A stretch of DNA of 64,000 bases, taken from Phialophora verrucosa. Lineage: Eukaryota; Ascomycota; Eurotiomycetes; Chaetothyriales; Herpotrichiellaceae. Location: NCBI GenBank assembly GCA_002099365.1, contig MSED01000001.1:1-64000 (forward strand). Direction: 5' to 3'. This document shows, piece after piece, positions 44,298-55,316 of this stretch. Every line of letters begins with the position of its first letter. Position 1 is the stretch's first letter. Position numbers and translations under genes: made by a program. Under the pieces are notes generated by a model. It saw only the letters and a program-made list of their open reading frames with translations, ran no database searches and was not told the DNA's origin.

Positions 44298-45425
44298 TCA
44301 ACTTTGCACTTCATCTTCTTGCCATCCTCCCACGATCCTCCCACCTTCCGCTCTTTTGACCCGACACCACATGCCGACGTCTTTGTCCGTGATGAATTGC
44401 CACAGCACCAACGGCCAGCTTCTGTGACATGGCAGCGGCTCGTAGAACTCCCTTGCAATCTCGAAGACCTTAGGTAGCCGAGTCCAGGGAATAGCTGGGA
44501 AATCGTGATGCTCGTTGTGATATCCGACGTTGTAGGTGAGGGCGTTCAACGGGCCGTAGTAGGAAAAGGTCTCCGGTATGGGAACATCCTTCAGCGTCTT
44601 CCCTTTCCCGACAGTCGACTTCGCAAAGACATAGTGCTCGGAGATGAAATGAGCAGCGCATGGATGAAGAGACCCGGCCAGGAAGGAGCTCAGCAGAAGA
44701 TAGGTCAAAGCTTTCCAGCCGAACAATCGTACGACGAGAAGGTCAAAGATAATCTGAGCCACAATGTTCAAGTAGTGAATCGGTCCGAATGGTATCTTGT
44801 AGACCATCATCGGTCGAATTGCGTAGAATATGAGTTGAAATGTGCAGAAGAATGCCTTTCCTGCGACCGAGTCAAGAAATATCGCTTCCAGAGCAGTAGG
44901 GAGGTCCGTATCGATGCCATCCACACCTAGAGACTTGTGATGAGTCAAATGATACTGTCGGAAGCCTGCTGAATATGGAATTCCAATGGGGAGATTTGCG
45001 AATATGGCGAAGAGTCGGTTGTACAAGCCTGTTCGAAAAGCTAGGTTGTGGCTGATTTCATGGACTGCGAGGAAGAGGTTCTGGTTTGCTGTCGCTCCAA
45101 TAACATATGCTGTGAGAAAGAATGGCCATGAGAAAAACGGAGTACTTCTGAGGAGATATGCACAGGTGATCTGTAGTGAGACGACGAAGATCACTACGTA
45201 TTTTGTGAGCGGTTCGGGGCCGCAGAGCTGAAGTACCTCCTTATGTGCCTTGATAATTGCTTGCCGGCGTGTTCGATGAGGCTCCTCCGTGTATGTCCAG
45301 AAGAACTTGTCTTGCAGGCTTTCTCCCAGCTCTTCGCTCGTACCATTGCCCTCTTTGTTCGCCGCTAATGCTTTTTCCGTCCGCCGGGTCCTGCGAACGG
45401 ACTTGGTCTCGGTGATTGTCGACAT
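44298..45425 (-). CDS. Sphingolipid Delta4-desaturase
   Basis: ER membrane di-iron enzyme that introduces the Delta4 double bond into the sphingoid base of (dihydro)ceramide. It is one exon of 375 residues. The N-terminal lipid-desaturase motif (FFWTYTEEPH, 41-50) is followed by membrane segments and three His boxes: HEISH (122-126), HLTHH (159-163) and HNEHHD (303-308). NVGYHNEHHDFP is typical of the DES family. No cytochrome b5 domain is fused. The ATG at 45425 (MSTITETKS) is preferred over an upstream open stretch. With the 3-ketosphinganine reductase 3.2 kb away, two sphingolipid genes flank MSH5. Confidence 0.95.
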   Translation of the reverse strand: MSTITETKSVRRTRRTEKALAANKEGNGTSEELGESLQDKFFWTYTEEPHRTRRQAIIKAHKEVLQLCGPEPLTKYVVIFVVSLQITCAYLLRSTPFFSWPFFLTAYVIGATANQNLFLAVHEISHNLAFRTGLYNRLFAIFANLPIGIPYSAGFRQYHLTHHKSLGVDGIDTDLPTALEAIFLDSVAGKAFFCTFQLIFYAIRPMMVYKIPFGPIHYLNIVAQIIFDLLVVRLFGWKALTYLLLSSFLAGSLHPCAAHFISEHYVFAKSTVGKGKTLKDVPIPETFSYYGPLNALTYNVGYHNEHHDFPAIPWTRLPKVFEIAREFYEPLPCHRSWPLVLWQFITDKDVGMWCRVKRAEGGRIVGGWQEDEVQS

Positions 45426-46765
45426 GATGGACTCGATATCTCGCGAGTGGTGGCAGGTCAAGGGAGGGTGAGGGTTGGCGACGCGGACATGGCTATCGAA
45501 CGTGTACAAGTGGGGATCGTTCGACCTTTGGCAGAGATGTCAGGAGTGGTTCCGGAGAATTGTTATTGCTTCCGCTACGCCCGAAGAGGTTAGTAGTTGA
45601 TCATATCAACTGCGGCTTCGCTCTCGGCCGCAAGCCTCCTTTCTAGCTACGTCCTGGAAACATATCGTCCCAGCGCGAAGCGTAATGAAAGAATCTCTTA
45701 GGAGGACTCGCCTCATGATACCCACACAGCTAAATGCATCGTTTGACAGCCTCCTAAGAGAAACAATCCAGCAATTTCTGTATGTCCTGCTCAGAGACCC
45801 CAAACTGAATACAAAATATAGCCCGCAGATCATAGCTGTCGAATTGTGCTGTTCGAGCATATGGGCTCGCCCTGAGGGTTACTACAGGAGACCCGAATTC
45901 TCCCCTGACTTTCTTCTATGTACGAGCAAGCTCAAGGCCAGAGCGAGCTCCGCTGAGATGAGTGGTTGAGGAAAGACTTGGAACGAGGGTCTGGTGGTGT
46001 TGTCTGGCTACGTGAAAAGGCACGCACAGAAGATATCGGTCTGTCGTCCTTTGTTTCCTACTCTGGGCTATGTCACGATGGTGCGTTGAAACGGCCCGGA
46101 AATTTCGGCTGACTGATTTCACCAGCTTTATTTGTCGCCTGCATGTTGTGATGCCCATAGGCTTCCTAGTAGATTATTGGCCGATTTCGATTATGAAGGG
46201 ACGTTTGTGAGACAAGTTGTGAGAAGAGAAGTCTGAACGCGACGATTTGGAAGAGTGTTCAGGCGATAGAAGTTTCATAATGAATAGGGTCTTAAAGCAA
46301 CAGTCAAAGCACGTTTCCGACAGCATTGTTGGATTGTGTCTGAAATGTCTGGAGACATATTGTAGCTCCCAGCGACACTGAAAAGCACGAGCTGTTGTCA
46401 AGACGGCACCTCGAAGATTTGAAAAGGGGATCAGCCAAGGACTATCACGGAAAGCTCAAGCCCAAGTCATGCTTTGCCATTAATTGTTAGTACATATCCA
46501 CTGTCTACTCTAAAGAATTTGCTTTCATTCTTGAGCAGATCTTGCCTCAAGACAGCCAAGCAAAAAGTAAAGTCTATCACATGCGGTGCCTCCGCAGAAG
46601 CTCTCCAAAATGTCGTCTTGAGTCTTTTCCAGCCAGCATGGTTTACTCTGAAACGCCGGATCTAAGCTGTGCCTGCCAAGCTGAACCGCCAATGCGAAAA
46701 GATGCGAGACTGCTTTCGAAGCGTATGCTGGACAGGAGTCATGCAAACCCATCACCTTTTTGTGT
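45426..46765. other. Intergenic
   Basis: About 1.3 kb upstream of the desaturase. A 94-codon plus-strand frame (45685-45969) and a few others look like chance. No RNA gene is recognised by eye. Confidence 0.5.
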
Positions 46766-47869
46766 TTATTTCGAGATCTCGACTCCACCGGTGGCACCAA
46801 GAACACGCTGCTAGCAGTTAGCATTGATGATTCAGCCGCTGAGATTGCAGATGCTCACCTTGATGTCGCCATAGATGGCGAATTGACCAGCGGTCAAAGT
46901 ACCAACCATGAAGAGACGAGCACCGATACCGGCATAGCTGCCACGGATACCCAGTTCCTTGGCAATCTTGAACAGTCTGCTAGTCGTGCTCTCGCCTGGA
47001 AGTCCTTTTGTCTTGTTGATCTTGGAAAGCATGGTATCGGCGGGTTGCGAGACGATGGCGGCAGCGAAACCAGCGATCAGACCAGAGCCCAAGTTGACAA
47101 CCGTCTTGGTGCCGTCTGAAGCAGTGTTCTTGTCCAATGATTGCCAGATCGCCTCGGCAACCTTCTCGTAGACGACGAACTTGGCCATGGTGTAAGGAAC
47201 CTGCTTGAACAAGATAGGGCCAAAGCCACTGTAGAATGCGCCGACTCCTTCATTCTTCAGGATCTTACTGAAGCCGCCAACCAGACCAGAAGCGAAGGTG
47301 GGCTCAGAGACCAATCGAATACGGGTGGCTTCGAGGGGGCAGAGAGCAATATCGGCGAAGAACTCGGCGAGGGCAGACGATGCCAGGTAGACGGCGGTTC
47401 GGTTGTTCGAGGCGGTTTCATAGCCAAGGAGGTTGATTGATTGCTGTTTGAAGAATTCGTATCCTCCGAACTTGAAGGCGCCCTGGAGGAAGTAACCAGC
47501 AAAGGTTGGGCCGACACCTGTCAAGAGAGCACCAGCGCCTTCATTTGCGATCACTTGTCGGAAACCACCGATCAATCCGCGGTTGTATGTGACCGGGTCG
47601 AGCTGGATTCTTGTCTTGACGCTGGTCGTGGTGTCAGCACACGCTGAGGCGTCAAGGAGCTCGAGACTTACACGTCGACAGGAGTGAGGCCACCGTGAGT
47701 GACTGAGCAGCAGACTGCGCCAGCGAAGGCCTGGAAAGTCAGCATTCAGGTCCTGGACATTGGTAGACGCACTTACAAATCTACTGTAGAGGTCAATGCC
47801 GGAGAGAGCTTTGGGCGGAGTAGTGGTCGCAGGCAGAGCTGCACCGACCTGTTGCGACGCGGCAGCCAT
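46766..47869 (-). CDS. MIR1: Mitochondrial phosphate carrier
   Basis: Inner-membrane carrier that imports phosphate for ATP synthesis. Four minus-strand exons, 47869-47777, 47730-47672, 47621-46859 and 46807-46766, with introns of 46, 50 and 51 nt, give 318 residues. The three carrier repeats carry PVDVVKTR, PLEATRIR and PADTMLSK signatures; the first is restored by joining exons 2 and 3. The last exon has only 14 codons and supplies the usual end RVLGATGGVEISK. CCSVTHGGLTP in repeat 1 and QVPYTMAKF in repeat 2 are typical of phosphate carriers. The N-terminal extension is short. Confidence 0.95.
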
Positions 47870-48679
47870 TTTGAATGAGCGGAGAGGGAAAGTCTAGAAG
47901 GAACAACAGAAATCTAGATGGAGGCGATGCAGAGCCAAAGGGACGGTAAAGAGATGGATGATCTGACGACGACGCCTGAACCTTTTCTGTGACAATAAAG
48001 GGACAACGATGTTTTTCTGGGATTGAAGATCGGCGAAAATGAACCGGACGGCGACCAAAAAAAATACCGCAGCTTGAACCGATCGTCCGGAAGGCCAATC
48101 ATATTCTCACGTGGGAACCACTTTTGCCAATCGCCTCCCAACCACTTCTCGGCTACAACAGCTGGGGGCTTCCGGCAAGGCTACCGGCGCAAGGCTGCCT
48201 AGTAGGGGCTCTCACGATATACTCTCGTTTCTGTGGACACACTCCATGCTCTACCATCTCTGACATATTTGACGACATCCTACTTTGACCGCCGCTGGTA
48301 CCGTCGATGCAGAAGGACATACCGCCGGTTGCTGGTTTATTTGGCAGTGTATACCGATCTTTTGCACAGTTAGTATGGACGTGGCGGGAGCGATGGCAGG
48401 CCATTCTCGCTGGTAGCTCGTAGTAGTTTGGCCCTCAATAAGAATACATTCAAAAAGTAATAATCTCACAATCCCCGACCCCCCACCTTCTTTTGTCATG
48501 CACCCAATCATCAATGTCACCTGCCATGCGCAGCCCATTTGAATTTACACATCTATCCGCCTCGAGTGGTAGAAGTGTCATCCATTGTATACCAATCCGC
48601 GGTGAATCTTCTTACCGTCAACCGTTGCCGCAGATGTTGTCGCTGGGAACGGAGGCGCCGACGGGCTTGTCGGTTTCGG
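47870..48679. other. Intergenic
   Basis: These 810 bp hold the promoter of the phosphate carrier and the 3' flank of the Ser/Thr-rich gene. No gene is recognised. Confidence 0.5.
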
Positions 48680-51600
48680 TCACTGGGCAACAGGTGTAGG
48701 AGTCACTGGAGCAACTGTGTCCAGCGGCTGTGGCGTGGGAGGTGTAGAGCATGCTGGCACCTCGCTCGCCGAAAGCGATGCGAGCCGAGACGGGCTGGTG
48801 GCGAAGGCTGTCGGGGCAGCAACGATGACGGCCACATTTTCTGCGGTTGTGGCTGGCCCTTCTGATGCTGGTGGTGGGAGATCAAGACTGGTTCCATCCA
48901 GTTCCTCAGTGCAACTCATTGAGCTGGTTGTAGGGGCCGCGGGTGGGTTATCAACGTGTACGGGTTTGGTAGTTGTGCTCGAAACGATTCCGAGATCTGC
49001 TGCTGGCTGGTTTGCAGTTGATCGCGTAGCAGGAGCCGCCGCTCCGATATTCGGCAGTCTGGAGGATGTTGGGGTGAACGAACTTGTCTCCATGGGTTCA
49101 GACGAGGAGCGACTGGTGGTTGCTGACGAAGTCTCGGTTATGCTAGATATGCGGGCACTCGAACTACTACTCGTCGGCAATGCCCCTGATGTAGACGTGG
49201 ACCCGGACGCTTTTGCGATCGTTGTAGAGACTGTGAGAGCAGAGCTGCTTGTCGCACTCGATGTGCCGCTGCTGCTCATTGACGACGCCGTAGTTTCACT
49301 GCCAGATGTTGAGCCGGTCGTCCTGCTACCTCCAATAGGAGCGATGTCGTCTGCGCTGGTCGACACGGATATCACAGGAAGGCTGTTTGACGATAGCTGT
49401 GAGGCGACACTCAATGATGGTTGTACTTGGGACAAGGTCAGAGGATTAGGAAATATTGTCGTGCTGAAAGGATTTATTGCTGTGACACTGCTGCTGGTTG
49501 GTAAGGTCTGCGATGCAATGGTCCGTATTGCCGAGGCCGACGTAGTGCTAGTTGATGGAGTCCCCAGTGCTGAGGCGGACGAGCTAGAAGTGGTACCTGT
49601 CGCTAATGTTACAGTGTTACGGATTGGAGTGACGTCTGAGACGCTGTTACGGGATTCACCCGTTGATGTCGATACGCTTACGGAACTCGCCGGAGATATT
49701 GAGAGAGCACCGAGCGTGATTGTACTCGACGATGACGGTACAATGATTCTACCGCTCGTAGCCTTCTCAGAGTTTGAGGTAGGTTCTTCAGCAGAAGTTA
49801 TGGTACGAGCGGTCCCAGACGTGAAAGGACTTGTAGTTCTATGCTTTAATGATGTTCGCGTTGTAGCGGTAGTAGGATCGGAGCTGCTTGCGGCAAACGG
49901 CGAGGAGGTCGTACCAGAAGTTGTAGCCCATGAAACAGTCGCAGGCACCGGCGAGATCGAGCTTGTATTGTCTCCAATGGATGGTTGGGATAGAGTAGAG
50001 GTCGAAACCCCGTCGAGACTTGCGGTGGACGTACTGCTGACAGCCGTTGAGCTAATGGACAGGAAATTGGGCACGGAGGTAGCTGGCACAGGGGGCTTCG
50101 AAGTCTCCAAAGTAGTCGTGGTTGAAGTCCTGTCACCACTAGGTGTCGACGTACTGATTGTCGGCGATGTTACAGCTTGAGAAATTGAGGTATTTGTTGT
50201 TCTGTTGGTCGAGGTGGAGGACGAACCAGGAGGTGATTTTGAGGTTGTCGACGGTATTAGACTCGTGGTCGTGGTTGTTGCCCCTGGACGAGAGTCAGTG
50301 TGCAAGCCAATCCACAGTGAGTTTCTAATCACCAGGAGAAATGAATACAGCATTCAAGATGATGCTCAGGCAAGTAAATGGTGGCCAAACACCGAAAGTG
50401 ATGATGATCTGCCCTTGCTGAGTGGTGCAGAACCCGCTGTTGTAAAGTTGCAGTGACAAAATGCCATTGATGTCGATTTTCCATCTCGCGGATTTGGTGG
50501 GAGTAGTGGTAGTCAGCGACAATGCGACATAGGGTTGGCTCAAGTCGGCGGCAACATAGAACAAGCCAGAACGCAAAAGTCCATCAGCATCGATGGAGAA
50601 TAGAGCTGCTGACTCAGGATTGTTGACAAGGACACCCAGTCCGGCGGAGAATGCTACGTATTGGAGCGATCGTCTGCGAACTCTTTGCGGGGAGTTCGTG
50701 CTGATGAGAAACCTGTCTGTCTCAGGGGAAGCAAGAGCTGTGCTTAATGTTGTGCTGCTTGCTAGAGTCGGAAGCGTTGAGCTCAACGGTGGCACTTTAG
50801 TAGCTTGTGTGGTTTGGATGGAGGTCAAACTCGGTCCACCGGAAATGGTCGTGGTTATTGTACTCGATAAGCTTATAGTAAGACTGTTGGGAGACAAAGA
50901 CGTGAAAGAGGAGCTCGTAGTGGGCCCATTTGAAGTAGCGATGGTCGTAGAGCTGGGGTAGCTTAATGCGCTTGTAGCCATCGCGGAAGAAATGCTTGAC
51001 GTGGTCGAGGTCGAGGTCGAGGCGCCAGATGGACTGGCACTTGAACTAGAAGAACTGCTCGGTAATGTAGACCCAAGAAATATCGAGTTTGAACTTGTCC
51101 CTGATGTTGTCGCAGATAAATTGCTCGAGAGAACAAAGGCAGTCGAGCTGGTAGAAGTCGTAGGGCTCAAAACAGGCCCACCAGTAAAGCCGCCGCTGCT
51201 TGTAGAGCTCACGATGTCAGATGCGCTTGTTGATGCGGTCATCGAACCAGAATTTATATCTTCGCTGGGGCCTGAAGACAAGGGCGATGTAGTTTCAGTA
51301 CTTGTTGTTGCAGAAGAAGACCTTGAAGCACTGACCGCGGCTGTGGTTGAACCGGGGATAGGGCCCCGGGTGACGGTCGAGCTACCAACCGAGACGGAGG
51401 AAAGACTGGTCGATATAGCGGAGGTGCTAGATATCAATGTGGTGATGCCACTTGTGGTCGACCCAGGGTTAATGCCCCCACTGACGCTTGAGCTTCCATA
51501 AAGAGTTGCGGGCGTTCCGGTGCTTGCCCTGCTCAAGAGACCCGTTGAGCTTGTTGATCCAGCGACAGGGCCACCGGTTACACTTGAAGTGCCGGCTGCA

Positions 51601-53054
51601 CTCGACGTGGTCATGCTTGAGCCACTGGAAACGCTCGGCCCGGAAGTTGATATTGTCGTAGACCCAGCTGTAGGATCTCCGGAATTGCTTGAACTAGAAA
51701 CGGACGTAGCAGAGACACCTGAGGTCGAACCAGGATTGTGATCACTTGACGCATTCGAATTGGTGGTTGACGAAGTTTCCAAGTGGGAGCCTAGGGAAGA
51801 GGTCGCACTTGAGGTTGAAGTCGAGCCTGGATTAGGTCCTGCTGGGCTGCTTGAGACTGTCGAGAGGCTGGTTACGGCGTTGCTGGCGGACGAAATCTGA
51901 GTTCTTGTTGTGGGACTGGTCTGTCTCGTCACGGAAGTATCATCACTGCTAATCGCGGTAGAGATGGTCGTCGATGTCGACCTAGTGTTTGTTGAGCCAT
52001 CGCTCGGACCGTTTGTTGAAGTAGAACGCAGAGTGGATGTCACAGAGATCATACTTGTTGTTTCCCAATCTTGCGAATAAACCCAATCATAATCACCGCC
52101 GGGGTTACTAGAGGCAGACTTTGATCCCGCGCCAGGTCGACGAAAGCCTGGAAGAGCGTGAGAGCCCGTTGGCACCGGGACTGGACTGAATGTCTTCGGG
52201 GGTTGTATGCTGCAAGGCACCGTCCAATAGATGGTCTTGGTAACCGTAAGAGTGAAGTCGATCACTTCCCGAGGCCTGTGGCATGCACGGGTAACATGGT
52301 GGAAGTACGGGCTTGGTGCAACTGTGATGGTCTGAGCTGCGGCATTTATGACACGACTGGGGGCGGTCATTGCGAATGTGAAGGTGTATGTGCCCGCGGA
52401 AGGAGCAGTGAACCTTGTGGAGACGGCGACCGCAGTTGTGGATGATGAGGCAGGAGCCGGCTTGGAAATCCAAGTCTCTGGATAGCCCATGCACTTTACA
52501 CCGGCAGGGCTTGACCGACATTCGAGCACACTGACGACTTGTGACCGACTTCCATCCGGGAGGACGTTGCAGTCCTGGCAAAGCCCACTGCCACCGTAGC
52601 CCGGAATTGCCATGGGCCCGATCTTGTTGTACGGCACCATGTAATCTTTGGCAATGATGAGATAGATTGGTTTTGGAGATGCTGACGATATTGTGCCATT
52701 CGCGATCAGCGTCGCGGTGGGAGTTGTCCATTTTGTGACTGTTGTATGAAATCGAGACACTGTGATTGTCTGCGAAGTAGATGTGACAGTGGTTGAATGC
52801 ATCGATGACCCATCCCATGCAGCAGGGATAACTGTGCTAACGAAGGCCCAGGTTTGCATGGGATACTTGGTGATACAGGATCCCCGGATGCAGGCTGATG
52901 TTGTGAAACATGTCGAGACGGATTGATACTGCTTGGTAACGGTGATTGGAGGTGCAAATATGCTTGTTGCATTTAGACAAGGGATGATGGTTGCTAAAGG
53001 TTGAGCTGCAGCAACGCCAGCCATCAGGACGCCCGCGGCGAATGGTAGAAGCAT
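48680..53054 (-). CDS. Giant secreted Ser/Thr-rich (mucin-like) surface protein
   Basis: Predicted secreted protein of 1441 residues from two minus-strand exons, 53054-50333 and 50283-48680, joined over a 49-nt intron. Residues 1 to about 17 are a signal peptide (MLLPFAAGVLMAGVAAA). A cysteine-containing N-terminal domain (about 25-250) is followed by a long Ser/Thr-rich tract (about 270-780) built of degenerate repeats with an NPGST-like core. Then comes a globular segment (about 785-907, with FSIDADGLLRSG, WKIDINGILSL and a Cys-containing end) and a second Ser/Thr-rich tract of about 500 residues. No C-terminal hydrophobic GPI signal is visible. Such proteins are heavily O-glycosylated and act at the cell wall or in adhesion; the role here is not known. 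The long antisense frame at 48717-50180 is a shadow. Confidence 0.82.
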
Positions 53055-55316
53055 AACGAAAAGTGGAAGAAAATGACAAATTGTAAGAACCGTGGTGGCA
53101 AAGAGCGTCAGAGGGAGATCCCCTCGAAAGGAGAGCGAAACGGCTGACCTGAATGAAAGAAGAGAGATAGCAACAGTTTGAAAGGGGACCAGAACAGAAT
53201 AGGATATATAACGGCGCACTGCAGAGCTGGCCAGGAGGACTGTCGCATTGAGACCTTTGTGTAGTCTGCCATGTGGATGACAGCTCGATCATGAGATGGT
53301 GTCGGCATGTCGTCGTGGACGAGCAGGAAGGTTGCGAAGAGCTGACGAACTCAAGCATGGTCGACCAGAACCCAAGCCTTGATCGCAGGCTTTCGCACAC
53401 CAAGAAGCCGCCTATGACAAATTGACCCGGGCAATTAGACCACAGAGCCACCACATCAACGCTTGTGCTTAACAGCGTTTGAAGACATCGGAGGAGCCAT
53501 GGTAGGGGTAGATGCTGATAGCTTTGACATGCCTTTGCAATCTCCGAGTAGCAGGTGTGGAGTGTGTGTTAATGAAGCAGCGGCCGGCCAAAGCTGCTCA
53601 TCAATACTTCCACTTTAACGGCAACCTGCTGTGAGCCATCCGTGCCATTAGAGTTCATTTCGCCTTTGAAACTGGCTCCCAAGAGCAGGCCACGAAAGAC
53701 GCAGAGTTGAACGTCGAGTACTCCAATGACGCACGAAATTGACGGCAGGGCTGCATGATATAGGAGAGAGTACTCGGCGAATGTGCTCTTCGGGTGCAGG
53801 AAGACTGTAAGGAATCATCATGAGCCTTGTGCATCGCTGGCAACGGTTCTCGAGATGTGAAACTGCGGCTATCAGCCCTCGAGAGCCTCCTGTCGTTTAA
53901 ATTGCTGCGCAAGACAGAGGAGTAGAGTCAAGTTGTCTTTCGCCGAGGAAAGAAGCCCATAGGCTCGAGTTGGTGTGAGTTCGAGTAACCACCCAGCTCT
54001 GTCATTGTTACATCAACCAAGTGATATCGATTTACAGTAGAACCTATCGTGGAGGTGGTGCGGATTACCTTCAACCCCTGGTTTTCTGGCTGTGGTCCTT
54101 TTGATCTCAGCTCCTGGCCGTAACATGCAGCGCCTGGCCCTGATTTAAACCACTGATCGCTTCAACTGCTTCCAGCCGAGACGGTCTGTTGATTATCTGC
54201 ATGCCGTCACAATATTGGAGCCGGCTTTGACAGCCCAGGGTATTTGATGGTCCGCCAGCGAATTCTGGAGACGCGGATTGTTGCCTCTCCTCAAGGACCA
54301 TCCTTTTGAATGCTTTTTATGTTGAAATCCGAAGCGTGGGCAGGAACGCGTTCGTGCATATCGTTTCGAGACTGAGCAGACATACATTGCCGATCGACCC
54401 TGGAGGCTGGTATCTTATCGATAGATGGATGTTGTGTAACTCCGAGTCTCAACCAGTATTCCGCGTCAAGGCTCGTCCTCTCCATTGCGTCTTTGCCCAT
54501 GTGTTGCACTTTCATCCCACCTCAGTGGAATCTAGAGTTATAGTTTGATGGGCCCGTGCACACTCCGCTTCTCCCAAAAGTTTTATGCCCGCCCAAGGTC
54601 TTCTCCTCCGGTCTGCTGATATTGCTGGATCACTATTTGTGGGTTGATGTCCTTGACTAGCAGCTGATTTATCCAGGAGAAACCATTGTCCAGGGGAGGA
54701 CTTGTGATCCTCTAGAGGAAGAATTTGTGGCAAGCACAACAACGTTTGTGCACTCACGACAGAGCGAAGAGGTAGAGCCTATCTTGTCCAATTGCAAGGC
54801 AGAGGTGATGTCTCATAGCTGCAAGAGGACTTTTAGCCAGTATTCTCCAGTCAGCAGTGCAGTTCCAGGGACTGGATACGTCCTGATAAGATCAGAGGGG
54901 TTCTTAGAGGCCCGCTTCTTGTACGAGGTACGTAGCAAGAAGCTTCTAAGCGAAACCCCGGAAAGCTCAGCTTTGGGCATGATTGAACTAATCCCATTGT
55001 TTGCTAGCCTAGTCCGCGCTTCAGCTTAACTCGTCGCGTTCCTTTCTGATATCACACTGAGAATATATCCAGAACTGGCGCGCTCACTCTCCATGATGGA
55101 GTGATAGAGGACGCTTAGAATCGTGAGCCTTGCTCTTGCAGACTTGACGTGCTTTTGATTCTTCAGTCCCCACCCTTGCTTCGTCTTTAGGTCTCTTTCT
55201 TCTGCACTTCAGGCTGGAGGACGTGCGGAGTCTCAGGTTGCGAAACGTGAGGTTTGCGGCTGCGTCTTTTTCACAACTCATTGGTCTTTCAGCGTTCTCT
55301 CAGACCGTACTCCACC
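53055..55316. other. Intergenic, divergent, about 2.3 kb
   Basis: This large divergent promoter region lies between the Ser/Thr-rich protein and the CCCH gene. A TATATA sequence about 150 bp upstream of the ATG at 53054 may be its TATA box. Several frames of 60-100 codons (for example 54727-55029) resemble nothing known. Confidence 0.5.
53204..53211 (-). promoter_or_regulatory. Possible TATA box of the Ser/Thr-rich protein gene
   Basis: TTATATAT-like sequence on the minus strand, about 150 bp before the start codon. Distance and match are acceptable but not decisive. Confidence 0.3.

Noticed and set aside
48717..50180. Plus-strand open frame of 487 codons
   Set aside because: It is the antisense of the Ser/Thr-rich gene; low-complexity coding DNA leaves long antisense frames, and it lacks a signal peptide, introns or any known domain.
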